Shown: positions 24,461 through 32,447, counted from the stretch's first letter. The stretch: DNA of 64,000 nucleotides from Niallia taxi (GCF_032818155.1 NZ_CP102590.1:1378637-1442636), one strand, 5' to 3'. Notes: generated by a model not told the origin, from the sequence alone. Numbers and translations are program-made.

Positions 24461-24940
24461 ATGTTATTTAAACGGAAAAGTAAAAGTGTTGAACTGTATT
24501 CGGTTGGTAATGGGGATTTAATAGATATAATAGATGTTAAAGACCAAGTGTTTTCAAGTAAACTAATGGGAGAAGGATTTGCTGTTCTACCTTCAGATGG
24601 AAATATATTTTCACCAATTGAGGGTGATGTTGTCAGCATATTTAACACGAAGCATGCTATAGGACTTAGATCTAAAAATGGAATAGAAATATTAGTTCAT
24701 ATGGGTTTAGATACTGTTGAGCTTAATGGTGAAGGGTTTGAGTTATTTATTTCTGAGAATGAAAAAGTAGCAGCAGGGCAACATATTGCTAAAATGGACT
24801 TGGACTTAATTAAAAGTAAAGGCAAACAAACGGATATTATTGTTGTTGTTACAAATTCATCTGAAATAAAAGACCTTTCATTATTTAATTTAGGGAATAA
24901 TGTTAACAATAGTCAAATAGTTGGTCAAATTGATCTCTGA
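24461..24940 (+). CDS. PTS EIIA component, glucose (Crr) family
   Basis: 159 residues. Crr-like EIIA with the phospho-accepting His80 in GIEILVHMGLDTV and supporting His65 in NTKHAIGL. The C-terminal half contains VAAGQHIAKMDLD and IVVVTN. It supplies the A domain missing from the EIIBC protein of the same operon, passing phosphate from HPr to C28 of EIIBC. AGAGGTATAGGT precedes the ATG; the operon ends at the terminator 41 bases downstream. Confidence 0.92.
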   Translation: MLFKRKSKSVELYSVGNGDLIDIIDVKDQVFSSKLMGEGFAVLPSDGNIFSPIEGDVVSIFNTKHAIGLRSKNGIEILVHMGLDTVELNGEGFELFISENEKVAAGQHIAKMDLDLIKSKGKQTDIIVVVTNSSEIKDLSLFNLGNNVNNSQIVGQIDL

Positions 24941-24980
24941 TATTAATTCTAATATAAAGGTTTTATGATAGTAATATTAC

Positions 24981-25009
24981 AAAGGATCGTCAGTAGCGGT
25001 CCTTTTTTT
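24981..25009 (+). terminator. Terminator of the glucoside PTS operon
   Basis: GGATCG / CGGTCC stem (one G-T pair) with a seven-base loop and seven Ts. Confidence 0.8.
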
Positions 25010-25061
25010 GATACAAATATGGTGTAATACTTGTAATATATTATGTGTGATAACAATTAAA

Positions 25062-25110
25062 TTTGTGAAGTTTATCACTTAAACAAACGGGGGCTTTAAT
25101 TATATAAGAG
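25062..25110 (+). repeat. Intergenic repeat, first module
   Basis: GTGAAGTTTATCACTTAAAC then AAACGGGGGCTTTAATTATA, directly behind the PTS operon terminator. Confidence 0.75.
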
Positions 25111-25133
25111 TAGTGGGCTATATTAAAATAAAA

Positions 25134-25165
25134 TGCAAGGAAATAGAAGTTCCTTGCAATTTTAT
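25134..25165 (+). terminator. Terminator-like hairpin after repeat
   Basis: TGCAAGGAA / TTCCTTGCA perfect stem with a seven-base loop, then ATTTTATTT. No gene directly feeds it, so it may be a relic. 25166-25317 shows no gene. Confidence 0.55.
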
Positions 25166-25317
25166 TTACATTATAAATAAATTCACCGTCAAAATTGACG
25201 AATTTAAAAGTTGTGACGAACTCTATATTAGAGTGTATATTCCAGGAAGGTTAAAAAAACAGTTATTGATTATAGGATGTGGACATTTGATAAAAGCTTT
25301 GTTTACAATCCGGAAGG

Positions 25318-25716
25318 TTACTGTATGCTAGTCTTTCTATCTTCTTTTGGTGGCAGTAATGATGTATCATGCTCAAGTTTGTAATCAATCATTTTTAAAA
25401 TTTGTTCTAGGTTATTCATTTGAGCTAAAACTTTTAATCTATATTCTATAAGTGCATTCTTTAGTTCGGGAACAGCATTTACATTTTCTTTAAATGGAAG
25501 TTGAATGTAAGGTTTCATTTCATGTAATGCCATACCAGCCTTTTTTAGACAGTTAATTAGCTCTAACATTTCCTGATCTTTTTTAAAGTAGATTCGGTGA
25601 CCATTTGATTTTCTTTCAGGTGGAGGAATTAATCCTATCTTTTCATAATGACGGATGGCATCTTCTGTTAACCCTGTTTCTATTGCTACCTGCTTAATTG
25701 AAAAGGAACTTGTCAT
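25318..25716 (-). CDS. MerR-family transcriptional regulator
   Basis: 132 residues with the MerR N-terminal wing-HTH: FSIKQVAIETGLTEDAIRHYEKIGLI and RKSNGHRIYFKKD. A helical dimerisation region follows (about 70-120), with no Cys ligand cluster for metals. GAAAGGAG lies before the ATG on the minus strand. It is the downstream partner of an SDR gene (65 bases apart), whose promoter at 26650-26680 has the long 19-base spacer and central dyad typical of MerR control. The SDR-merR operon is therefore probably self-regulated. Confidence 0.85.
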   Translation of the reverse strand: MTSSFSIKQVAIETGLTEDAIRHYEKIGLIPPPERKSNGHRIYFKKDQEMLELINCLKKAGMALHEMKPYIQLPFKENVNAVPELKNALIEYRLKVLAQMNNLEQILKMIDYKLEHDTSLLPPKEDRKTSIQ

Positions 25717-25781
25717 AATAGGTTTTCTCCTTTCTATATTATATCAATCGTCCATTATTCATTATATAGGAATGAAATCCT

Positions 25782-26618
25782 TCAGGAGTTTCCGTTTATA
25801 TAATCCTCTTGATAAATCTTATCCATTTGTTTTAAGACAAATGAAGCCTGTTCCTTAAATTTAAAGGGAGTATCTTTTCCTTTATTGATAAAAATACCAG
25901 TATCAGAAAAATATAACGCAGCATCATACAATCTAGATGCACCTTTACTTGGATGCGAAAACAAAAAATTCCGAAAAGGTAATAAGTAAAAGGGAATTCT
26001 ATCTCCTGTTGTTAGCTGTGTTTTACTAGGTCCTGGGCAAACACTTCGAATTTTTATTCCTTCTGTAATTAATTCTGTTGCTAGTTCGTTTGTCCATAAA
26101 GATAATGCTAACTTACTTAATGCATAGGATCCAGTAACTTTCTTAAAGTTAGATTTTGGGTAAATTAAGCTATTTAAGTCGAACTTATTTAAGAATAAGT
26201 GAGAGTTAGAAGAAGTATTTATTATTGTCTTTTTCTTTCCTTTCAATAAAAGATCTTTTAATTCCCTTATAATAATATATGGAATTAAAGTATTAACCTC
26301 AAAATGGACCTCCCGACCTTTATTGGTATAATGATATTCTCCGAATGAGACTCCTGCATTGTTAAATAGAATATCAATATACTTTTCTTTACTCTTAATT
26401 TCAATTAAAGTACTTTTTAATTCAAGAAAATCCTTAAAATTAGCATGGTAAGTTCTTAATTGATTATTTTGTAATGCTTCCTTGATTTGTAAGTCTTTAA
26501 AAAAATTAGAGCGAGTAAGTGCAATTACCTCCCAACCTTCAATTAATAATTTTTTTGTTAATTCTAAGCCAACTCCTGAGTTGGCACCAGTAATAAGTGC
26601 AATATTTCTATTTGTCAT
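25782..26618 (-). CDS. Short-chain dehydrogenase/reductase (SDR)
   Basis: 278 residues from the chosen start at 26618, which has GGAAGAG upstream and directly gives MTNRNIALITGANSGVG; the longer frame to 26675 runs into the promoter. Classical SDR features are the NAD(P)-binding TGANSGVG near residue 10, NNAG (LFNNAGVSFGEY), catalytic Ser in INTSSNSH, and the Tyr-x-x-x-Lys in SYALSKLAL. The C-terminus is extended, resembling retinol-dehydrogenase-like SDRs. Substrate unknown. The MerR-type promoter suggests induction by a small organic molecule. Confidence 0.85.
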   Translation of the reverse strand: MTNRNIALITGANSGVGLELTKKLLIEGWEVIALTRSNFFKDLQIKEALQNNQLRTYHANFKDFLELKSTLIEIKSKEKYIDILFNNAGVSFGEYHYTNKGREVHFEVNTLIPYIIIRELKDLLLKGKKKTIINTSSNSHLFLNKFDLNSLIYPKSNFKKVTGSYALSKLALSLWTNELATELITEGIKIRSVCPGPSKTQLTTGDRIPFYLLPFRNFLFSHPSKGASRLYDAALYFSDTGIFINKGKDTPFKFKEQASFVLKQMDKIYQEDYINGNS

Positions 26619-26649
26619 TCTACTCTTCCTTTGCTGATAGTTTAAATAC

Positions 26650-26680
26650 ATAATAAAACTTGGTGTAAACACCAAGTCAA
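26650..26680 (-). promoter_or_regulatory. MerR-type promoter of SDR-merR operon
   Basis: Read on the minus strand: TTGACT (26680-26675), a 19-base spacer, TATTAT (26655-26650). The spacer is almost filled by the dyad ACTTGGTGT..ACACCAAGT (26658-26677). Over-long spacers with a central dyad are the hallmark of MerR-activated promoters. Confidence 0.82.
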
Positions 26681-26784
26681 GAGTATTTTTAATTTAATTA
26701 ATAAGCAATTCTACTTTTTTAAAAAAATTTAATAATTTGCTTCCTCTGGTTAATTTTGTTTCTTTATTGATATAAAACCAACTT

Positions 26785-26843
26785 CCTTAAATAAATGAAG
26801 AAGTCTTTTCTTATGGAAGAAACGTGGCAGCATTCCTGCAGAC
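26785..26843 (+). repeat. Intergenic repeat, rearranged module
   Basis: CTTATGGAAGAAACGTGGCA joined directly to GCATTCCTGCAG. The element order differs from other copies, suggesting recombination between repeats. Confidence 0.6.
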
Positions 26844-26895
26844 TTGACTATATAACAAGTAAGGAAGAATAGTGAAAAATTCATATTTTTACGCA

Positions 26896-26929
26896 AAAAA
26901 GATAGCCGAGTTGTCTCGACTATCTTTTT
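26896..26929 (-). terminator. Terminator of small membrane-protein gene
   Basis: AAAAAGATAG..CTATCTTTTT with an inner GAG/CTC pairing. It overlaps the end of the minus-strand small gene and provides T-runs in both directions. Confidence 0.75.
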
Positions 26930-27069
26930 AGATTTTCAAGTTTATCAGAAATGTTTTTCAAGATATTATTTTTCTCTTTTTGTAATTTAAGAAAATAAAT
27001 TAGATACCAAACTATAAAAGCTATAGGGATTAAATAAAGTAAGATAGGAAGAAAAATAAATAAATTCAA
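26920..27069 (-). CDS. Small membrane protein, 49 residues (TTG start)
   Basis: The minus strand from TTG at 27069 encodes a 49-residue protein. It has one long hydrophobic segment (NLFIFLPILLYLIPIAFIVW, residues 2-21, continuing to about 27) and then a basic amphipathic tail KLQKEKNNILKNISDKLENL. AAGGAGA sits eight bases before the TTG, and a terminator overlaps the stop, so the unit looks genuine despite its size. It resembles the many single-helix Bacillus small proteins of unknown function. Confidence 0.65.
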   Translation of the reverse strand: MNLFIFLPILLYLIPIAFIVWYLIYFLKLQKEKNNILKNISDKLENLKR

Positions 27070-27264
27070 AGACAATTCTCCTTATAATTGGATGATAATC
27101 CCAAATTTAATTCTTGCCTGTATATATGTTTGATTAAATTATACAATTAATCCATCCAATAGGGGTTTTAAAGAAGAAGCATTATGCCCACTTTTTATAC
27201 AAGTTAATTCAGGAATAGTCCAGATTCCTTGTAAAAATATCATATTGAGGTAGCAAAGACACAA

Positions 27265-27372
27265 CAAGGTTTTAATGAGCCGGTGCTAAATTTTCCTATT
27301 TCTGTAATAAATAAACTGAGAAAAAGGGATAACTTTGTGAAGGAATGTACTTAAACAAACGGGGGCTTAGTT
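27265..27372 (+). repeat. Intergenic repeat copies
   Basis: A worn second module (TTTTAATGAGCCGGTGC, TTTCTGTAATAAATAAACTG) is followed by a good first module: TTTGTGAAGGAATGTACTTA with AACAAACGGGGGCTTAG at 27334-27370. 27373-27550 has no gene. Confidence 0.65.
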
Positions 27373-27571
27373 CAATAAGAGCATCATTATATGACCTAAA
27401 TTAGTCGGAAAACGGTTTAACGCTCATATACTGAATAAAATTATCTATATAAGCAAAGTACTGATTTATTGAGGTTAAATAGTCATTAATGGTTATATTT
27501 GTAATAAGTGAAACTTCCAGATGCGTATAAACGTATATGATATTAGAACTAATTTTAAGGACGGCATAAAT

Positions 27572-27841
27572 ATGATTGAAATGATTAGTAGTTTATTTGA
27601 AGGAATACTTTTAGCGATCCCATCAAGTGCTGATAAAAAAATCAACAAAAATTTCAAGTTGCTTCAAAAAGAAGTATGGTATAGGAAATTACTTTATCGT
27701 CATGGTACGTTAATACAAATGAATAATTCCTTACGACATTTTATAGGTCAATATGATATAAAAAGTATCTTAAATGACTCTGAAAAATTAAAAATATTTC
27801 AGGCTGATTTAAAAAAAATATTAGTAGATGAGAACCTGTAA
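27572..27841 (+). CDS. Hypothetical protein, 89 residues
   Basis: The ATG at 27572 with AAGGACG eight bases upstream is preferred over the ORF-opening ATG at 27521, which has no ribosome binding site. The product begins with a short hydrophobic patch (MIEMISSLFEGILLAIPSS) and continues with helical charged sequence (WYRKLLYRHGTLIQMNNSLR). No recognised family. It has intergenic repeats upstream and a DUF4181 pseudogene downstream. Confidence 0.55.
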   Translation: MIEMISSLFEGILLAIPSSADKKINKNFKLLQKEVWYRKLLYRHGTLIQMNNSLRHFIGQYDIKSILNDSEKLKIFQADLKKILVDENL

Positions 27842-27962
27842 CAAAAGCATAAGCGATTCATTATTAATATAGGTAAAGATAAAAGGAAACTTTTTTCTGA
27901 ACAAATTTTATCGTTATAGCCATAATATTTTGTCGTTCACATTGTAAAAAGGGTGGATATGA

Positions 27963-28340
27963 GTGGGTACTTTATTGTTTAATATTTTACTAATTTTAGT
28001 AGCTTTATACGGTTTAAGTTTCTTATTAGAGAAGGGGATATATAAATTATTAGGTGTTGAAAAGAAAGAGGTTTCAGAAACCTCTGGTAAAAAGATAGAT
28101 CAATGGGGTAGAAGAATTATCATGATTCTCTTTTTATCTACTATTCCAATCTACACATTTTATGCCTTAAAAGATACCACCTTTATAAAATGGTATTGGA
28201 TCCTATATTTGACTGCATTATTAGGTTTTCAGTCTGTTATGGAATGAAAATATCTGAAGAATTCCAAGCAGTATCTTGCTACCCTGATTTTTTTAGTATT
28301 AGGTATCGTTTTTCTTTATAATGTTGAGTATTTTATATAA
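27963..28340 (+). pseudogene. DUF4181 membrane protein with in-frame TGA
   Basis: From GTG 27963 (GGGTGG upstream) the frame encodes a DUF4181-like protein: N-terminal membrane helix, KKIDQWGRRIIMILFL, KWYWILYLTALLGFQSVME. TGA follows at 28245-28247. The same frame continues KYLKNSKQYLATLIFLVLG to a TAA at 28338. The family normally has Trp after the Glu (TGG), so this is a single TGG-to-TGA change. It is either a young pseudogene or a sequencing error. The truncated form lacks the last membrane helix. Confidence 0.78.
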
Positions 28341-28477
28341 TTACTTGGTTGAACTTAATTCTCTGAAAAGAGCGCAAAATAGTATCCTAAAATTACCTGG
28401 TGCTTTCCTTTAACTAAAGTGAGAGCCTTTTTAACTTGATAAATGCACCAGCATCCAAAAAGGATTAGTTAATTTAA

Positions 28478-28932
28478 TTATTTAAATGATTGGGAGTTTC
28501 CTTTTACTAAGGGAGCATAATCTGATAATACTTCTATTACTTCATCACGAGTAATATAAACATGATGCTCTAAATTTGGATGTGTCGTGCTATTGAAAAG
28601 GGGATTTTGATTATCAAACCAATTAATGTACTCTGAGTTTTCCATTTTAAAAAATAGGCTTTTCCTTTTTGGTGTAAACCTGATTCATCAACCTCTAAAT
28701 TATATAAGCCAAATCTTCCAATCTCTGTTGTATATCTAAAGGACCAAACATAATATTCCATAGGTCCGTTTAATTGGTTATAGACAATTTCAGTAATATT
28801 GTCGTCATAATCCTCCAGTATTATTTTGAAATAGTCATCATGTTTAATTAAACCCGTAAAGAGAATATTAACTGGATGATCAGAATGGAGGTTTGTTTGA
28901 GGTTGCCAAATTTTTAGACTCTCAACGTGCAT
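28478..28932 (-). pseudogene. Hypothetical protein gene with C-terminal frameshift
   Basis: The ATG at 28932 opens a frame reading HVESLKIWQPQTNLHSDHPV through GPMEYYVWSFRYTTEIG. It leaves the conserved-looking frame at the A-rich run near 28645-28655. The next frame then reads NSEYINWFDNQNPLFNSTTH followed by VYITRDEVIEVLSDYAPLVK, ending at TAA 28480-28478. The combined protein would be about 150 residues, soluble, family unknown. The slip is at a homopolymer run, so a sequence error is also possible. Confidence 0.6.
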
Positions 28933-29345
28933 ATGTTTCTCTCCCTTATGATTAGATTTTAAGTTTATTCGACGATTTACCGTTAATTGCTGAATAACTT
29001 AGTGTTGGCTGTGAAGTACTCGTTTACCTCCGCGGTTTATATAACTATTTTACCAATGTAATTGTTTATTCGTTAGTCCAGGTGAGCAATTATTGCTGCA
29101 CCAAATATGAAAAAAGATTTCTAAAGTAGTGACACTTAAGCAACAGGGGCTATTGGTTAAATATATATCTTGGCTTAATATCTATGCTAATTTTAGTCCT
29201 AATAATTTTTAAACTCACTTACTTTACAGGTGAAATGGTACACAATAAAAAGTCGCTTTCTCGTAAATAAAGGAAAGCGACTTTTTTATTGGTTTGGCTC
29301 AAAAAGCTTATTACTGTGTATTTTTTACAAATTTTGAGAATGTTA
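28933..29345. other. Intergenic region with repeat and orphan terminator
   Basis: No gene. 29121-29151 has a degenerate first repeat module (GACACTTAAGCAACAGGGGC). 29246-29287 is a strong hairpin, AAAAAGTCGCTTTC / GAAAGCGACTTTTTT. No plus-strand gene is seen for it to terminate, so it may insulate the PadR promoter. Confidence 0.55.
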
Positions 29346-29374
29346 TTGACTATTCAGTTGAACTGTATTAAAAT
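29346..29374 (+). promoter_or_regulatory. PadR gene promoter with repeated TTGAACT boxes
   Basis: TTGACT (29346-29351), 17-base spacer, TAAAAT (29369-29374). The motif AGTTGAACT occurs at 29356 and again at about 29380, with a variant GCTGAACTG at about 29396: candidate autoregulatory PadR sites. Confidence 0.65.
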
Positions 29375-29419
29375 CTTATTAAGTTGAACTATATAGCTGA
29401 ACTGAATAGAGGTTGAGAT

Positions 29420-29737
29420 ATGAAACATAAATTATTACCGTTGTCTGAAACCATGCATTATATTTTATTAGCTCTTCGTGAGCCGCTCCATGGCTATGCA
29501 GTCATGCAGAAGATTGAAACACTAAGCAAAGGTACTGTTATTTTAGCTGCGGGTACATTGTATGGTGCACTTGAAAACTTGAATAAGCATGGGTGGATTG
29601 AACCGGTTGGAGAGTCGGGGCGTAGAAAAGTGTATATGATAACTGCGGAAGGAAGCGCAATTCTGCAAGTGGAACAAAATAGGTTATTGCATATTTTATC
29701 CTTGTATGAAGGAAGTGAATCGAGTGAAGAAATTTAA
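29420..29737 (+). CDS. PadR-family transcriptional regulator
   Basis: 105 residues, the short PadR type (s2). Winged helix with HYILLALREPLHGYAVMQKIE, then ILAAGTLYGALENLNKHGWIEPVGESGRRKVYMITAEG, and a short C-terminal dimerisation helix. GAGGTTGAG precedes the ATG. It overlaps the DUF2812 gene that follows, the common PadR-DUF2812 pairing in Firmicutes. PadR proteins usually repress their own operon and respond to phenolics, drugs or cell-envelope stress. Confidence 0.9.
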   Translation: MKHKLLPLSETMHYILLALREPLHGYAVMQKIETLSKGTVILAAGTLYGALENLNKHGWIEPVGESGRRKVYMITAEGSAILQVEQNRLLHILSLYEGSESSEEI

Positions 29738-30290
29738 GGTCTTTTTTGATATGGAAAAAGAGGAGCAATGGCTGAACAGGCAATTACAAAAAGGCTATCG
29801 ATGTACAAATATTAGTGGGTTAGGAATATACACTTTCGAAAAAACCGACAAGAGATATGTAATGAGATTGGACTATCAGGATTATTTATCGAAGAAAAAG
29901 TTTAAAGAATACAGAGGGATCTATGAAGACTTCGGTTGGAGCTATATAAATGGCTCATGGCTTGGTGGGATTAAATATTGGCAAAAAGAAGCGGATGAAC
30001 AAAAGGAAATCTTTTCAGATCGCCAATCAATGAGAAATTATTATAAACGGGTGATGGGTTATTCATCTGGTTTAGGTTTAATGTTATTGTTTATGTCTTT
30101 TATGCTTTACAAAGATTCCGGTTTATATTTAACCGAAGGTCTTTGGAGTATGAATGGGGCATTATTTTGGAAAGCGTTTTTGTTTGAAACTCCATTTGCC
30201 CTTTTGAGGTCGATTCCTGCCCTAATGGCTGTGCTCTTTGTTAGCAGTTATTTTAAGGCTTATCGAAAGTATTCCATGTTAAAAGAATAG
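29724..30290 (+). CDS. DUF2812 membrane protein
   Basis: About 188 residues. N-terminal DUF2812 domain (KKFKVFFDMEKEEQWLNRQLQKGYRCTNIS, about residues 1-90) followed by two membrane helices (about 110-135 and 150-175). The GTG at 29724 with AAGGAAG upstream gives the usual MKKFKVFFD start; the ATG at 29706 is an alternative. It overlaps the padR end by 14 bases, so it is translationally coupled. Function unknown in the family; it is typically the target of the adjacent PadR. Confidence 0.85.
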   Translation: MKKFKVFFDMEKEEQWLNRQLQKGYRCTNISGLGIYTFEKTDKRYVMRLDYQDYLSKKKFKEYRGIYEDFGWSYINGSWLGGIKYWQKEADEQKEIFSDRQSMRNYYKRVMGYSSGLGLMLLFMSFMLYKDSGLYLTEGLWSMNGALFWKAFLFETPFALLRSIPALMAVLFVSSYFKAYRKYSMLKE

Positions 30291-30312
30291 CTATAATATA
30301 TCTAACAGTGTC

Positions 30313-30342
30313 GGCGCTTTTTTATAAGAAAGCGTCTTTTTT
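30313..30342 (+). terminator. Terminator of padR-DUF2812 operon
   Basis: GGCGCTTT / AAAGCGTC stem, eight-base loop, then seven-base T-run. Confidence 0.75.
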
Positions 30343-30392
30343 GATTGGGTAGTACATGTAAGGAATTGAGAAGTAACGTAATTTTACTTTTG

Positions 30393-30440
30393 AAACAGTG
30401 GCAAATTCCTGCTGAAATGCCTAATCCTTATGGTGTTTGA
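30393..30440 (+). repeat. Worn intergenic repeat copy
   Basis: AACAGTGGCAAATTCCTGCT..CCTTATGG: the rightmost recognisable second module before the tRNA operon. Confidence 0.45.
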
Positions 30441-30492
30441 GGCATTCTGATAAACTTTTTTTTAAAAAACAAATAAAATATGAAAATAGTTG

Positions 30493-30522
30493 TTGACGAA
30501 ATTAGTGTAATTTATATATAAT
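30493..30522 (+). promoter_or_regulatory. tRNA operon promoter
   Basis: TTGACG (30493-30498), 18-base spacer, TATAAT (30517-30522), about 65 bases before the first tRNA. Confidence 0.8.
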
Positions 30523-30586
30523 AAATCTTGTCGCTAAAACAGGTAAATAAATAACTGCAAAGCTACTACAGCATTAATTACATAAA

Positions 30587-30661
30587 GGCCCATTGGTCAA
30601 GCGGTTAAGACACCGCCCTTTCACGGCGGTAACACGGGTTCGAATCCCGTATGGGTCACCA
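30587..30661 (+). tRNA. tRNA-Glu (TTC)
   Basis: Cloverleaf with acceptor GGCCCAT/ATGGGTC, anticodon loop CTTTCAC, TTCGAAT loop, encoded CCA. Confidence 0.95.
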
Positions 30662-30667
30662 ATATAT

Positions 30668-30743
30668 GGAGGATTAGCTCAGCTGGGAGAGCATCTGCCT
30701 TACAAGCAGAGGGTCGGCGGTTCGATCCCGTCATCCTCCACCA
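30668..30743 (+). tRNA. tRNA-Val (TAC)
   Basis: Acceptor GGAGGAT/ATCCTCC, anticodon loop CTTACAA, T loop TTCGATC, encoded CCA. Confidence 0.95.
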
Positions 30744-30748
30744 TATAC

Positions 30749-30824
<76 letters not shown>

Positions 30825-30841
30825 TCTTTTTAAAATGAGAT

Positions 30842-30917
30842 GAGTCATTAGCTCAGTTGGTAGAGCATCTGACTTTTAATCAGAGGGTCGCAGGTTCGAA
30901 TCCTGCATGACTCACCA
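30842..30917 (+). tRNA. tRNA-Lys (TTT)
   Basis: Acceptor GAGTCAT/ATGACTC, anticodon loop CTTTTAA, encoded CCA. Confidence 0.95.
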
Positions 30918-30933
30918 TTTAATTTAATAGCGA

Positions 30934-31008
30934 GCGGAAGTAGTTCAGTGGTAGAACATCACCTTGCCAAGGTGGGGGTCGCGGGTTCGAACCCCGTCTT
31001 CCGCTCCA
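30934..31008 (+). tRNA. tRNA-Gly (GCC)
   Basis: Acceptor GCGGAAG/CTTCCGC, anticodon loop TTGCCAA, encoded CCA. Confidence 0.95.
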
Positions 31009-31022
31009 AATATGAAAACAAT

Positions 31023-31111
31023 GCCGGGGTGGCGGAACTGGCAGACGCACAGGACTTAAAATCCTGCGGTAGGTGACTACCGTACCGGTTCGATTCCGGT
31101 CCTCGGCACCA
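31023..31111 (+). tRNA. tRNA-Leu (TAA)
   Basis: Class II tRNA with long variable arm (GGTAGGTGACTACC), anticodon loop CTTAAAA, encoded CCA. Confidence 0.95.
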
Positions 31112-31132
31112 TTGTTTTTTCAAAAATATTTT

Positions 31133-31209
<77 letters not shown>

Positions 31210-31217
31210 TATATAAA

Positions 31218-31294
31218 CGGGAAGTAGCTCAGCTTGGTAGAGCACTTGGTTTGGGACCAAGGGGTCGCAGGTTCGAATCCTGTCTTCCCGACCA
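31218..31294 (+). tRNA. tRNA-Pro (TGG)
   Basis: Acceptor CGGGAAG/CTTCCCG, anticodon loop TTTGGGA, encoded CCA. Confidence 0.95.
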
Positions 31295-31315
31295 TGAATG
31301 CTTTTTTTGAAAATT

Positions 31316-31391
31316 GGGGCCTTAGCTCAGCTGGGAGAGCGCCTGCCTTGCACGCAGGAGGTCAGCGGTTCGATCCCGCTAGGCTCCACCA
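31316..31391 (+). tRNA. tRNA-Ala (TGC)
   Basis: Acceptor GGGGCCT/AGGCTCC with one G-T pair, anticodon loop CTTGCAC, encoded CCA. Confidence 0.95.
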
Positions 31392-31395
31392 ATAT

Positions 31396-31488
31396 GGAGG
31401 GATACCCAAGTCCGGCTGAAGGGATCGGTCTTGAAAACCGACAGGCGGGTCAAACCGCGCAGGGGTTCGAATCCCCTTTCCTCCTCCA
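31396..31488 (+). tRNA. tRNA-Ser (TGA)
   Basis: Class II tRNA with long variable arm, anticodon loop CTTGAAA, acceptor GGAGGGA/TTCCTCC, encoded CCA. The discriminator reads T rather than the usual G. Confidence 0.93.
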
Positions 31489-31513
31489 TTAAACTTAATA
31501 TGAATATTATTAT

Positions 31514-31587
<74 letters not shown>

Positions 31588-31590
31588 TCT

Positions 31591-31667
31591 GGTCCGGTAG
31601 TTCAGCTGGTTAGAATGCCTGCCTGTCACGCAGGAGGTCGCGGGTTCGAGTCCCGTCCGGACCGCCA
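31591..31667 (+). tRNA. tRNA-Asp (GTC)
   Basis: Acceptor GGTCCGG/CCGGACC, anticodon loop CTGTCAC, encoded CCA; begins only three bases after tRNA-fMet. Confidence 0.95.
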
Positions 31668-31675
31668 TTTATTAT

Positions 31676-31749
31676 AGGAGTATAGTTTAAAGGTAGAACA
31701 GAGGTCTCCAAAACCTCCGGTGTGGGTTCAATTCCTACTACTCCTGCCA
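31676..31749 (+). tRNA. tRNA-Trp (CCA)
   Basis: Acceptor AGGAGTA/TACTCCT, anticodon loop CTCCAAA, discriminator G, encoded CCA. Confidence 0.94.
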
Positions 31750-31766
31750 ATAATATAATTCTTAAT

Positions 31767-31840
31767 GCGGGTGTAGTTTAATGGTAAAACCTCAGCCTTC
31801 CAAGCTGATGTCGTGAGTTCGATTCTCATCACCCGCTCCA
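31767..31840 (+). tRNA. tRNA-Gly (TCC)
   Basis: Acceptor GCGGGTG/CACCCGC, anticodon loop CTTCCAA, encoded CCA. The second Gly isoacceptor of the operon. Confidence 0.95.
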
Positions 31841-31849
31841 AAATAATAT

Positions 31850-31923
<74 letters not shown>

Positions 31924-31948
31924 TCCTTTATAATACATACTTTTTTGT

Positions 31949-32023
31949 TCCGCAGTAGCTCAGTGGTAGAGCAATCGGCTGTTAACCGATCGGTCGTAGG
32001 TTCGAGTCCTACCTGCGGAGCCA
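31949..32023 (+). tRNA. tRNA-Asn (GTT)
   Basis: Acceptor TCCGCAG/CTGCGGA, anticodon loop CTGTTAA, encoded CCA. Last gene of the operon. Confidence 0.95.
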
Positions 32024-32038
32024 TTTTTTATTCTATTT

Positions 32039-32065
32039 AAAATACTGAATATTCAGTATTTTTTT
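32039..32065 (+). terminator. tRNA operon terminator
   Basis: AAAATACTGAAT / ATTCAGTATTTT near-loopless palindrome followed by Ts. Confidence 0.8.
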
Positions 32066-32433
32066 GATAAGCATCTTTAATTTTAAGAGGTCTATCAGTA
32101 ATGAAACATTCAGATTTAGTGCTGAGTTAGCATAGGTTAGTTTCATTTTTATTTAATGTATCCTTATGTCTCCATTAAATAATCCATCTCCTTCATTCAT
32201 ACCTTCCCATCTGCCTACATCCAGAATATTGATTTATCACTAGCTATCCACATGAAAAGAAGAAATTAGATTGATAGTATTTCAATTCCTAATAGTTATA
32301 GTAAGCTTAATGCAGCGGCTGTATTTCACACGTTTCTGTAAAGAAGGATAATCGACAAAAAAAGGTAACTTAAGCAAAAGTAGTTCATATCTTGAGAAGA
32401 GGCTCAGCTGATCGACATAATTAGAAATATCAC
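32066..32433. other. Intergenic region before GH18 gene
   Basis: About 370 bases with no gene, RNA or repeat that I can support. It probably contains the GH18 promoter. Confidence 0.4.
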
Positions 32434-32447
32434 GAAGGAGTAAAGTA

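Noticed and set aside
25113..25331. A 72-residue plus-strand ORF
   Set aside because: No ribosome binding site; it is crossed by a terminator-like hairpin and by a repeat end, and its tail overlaps the MerR gene.
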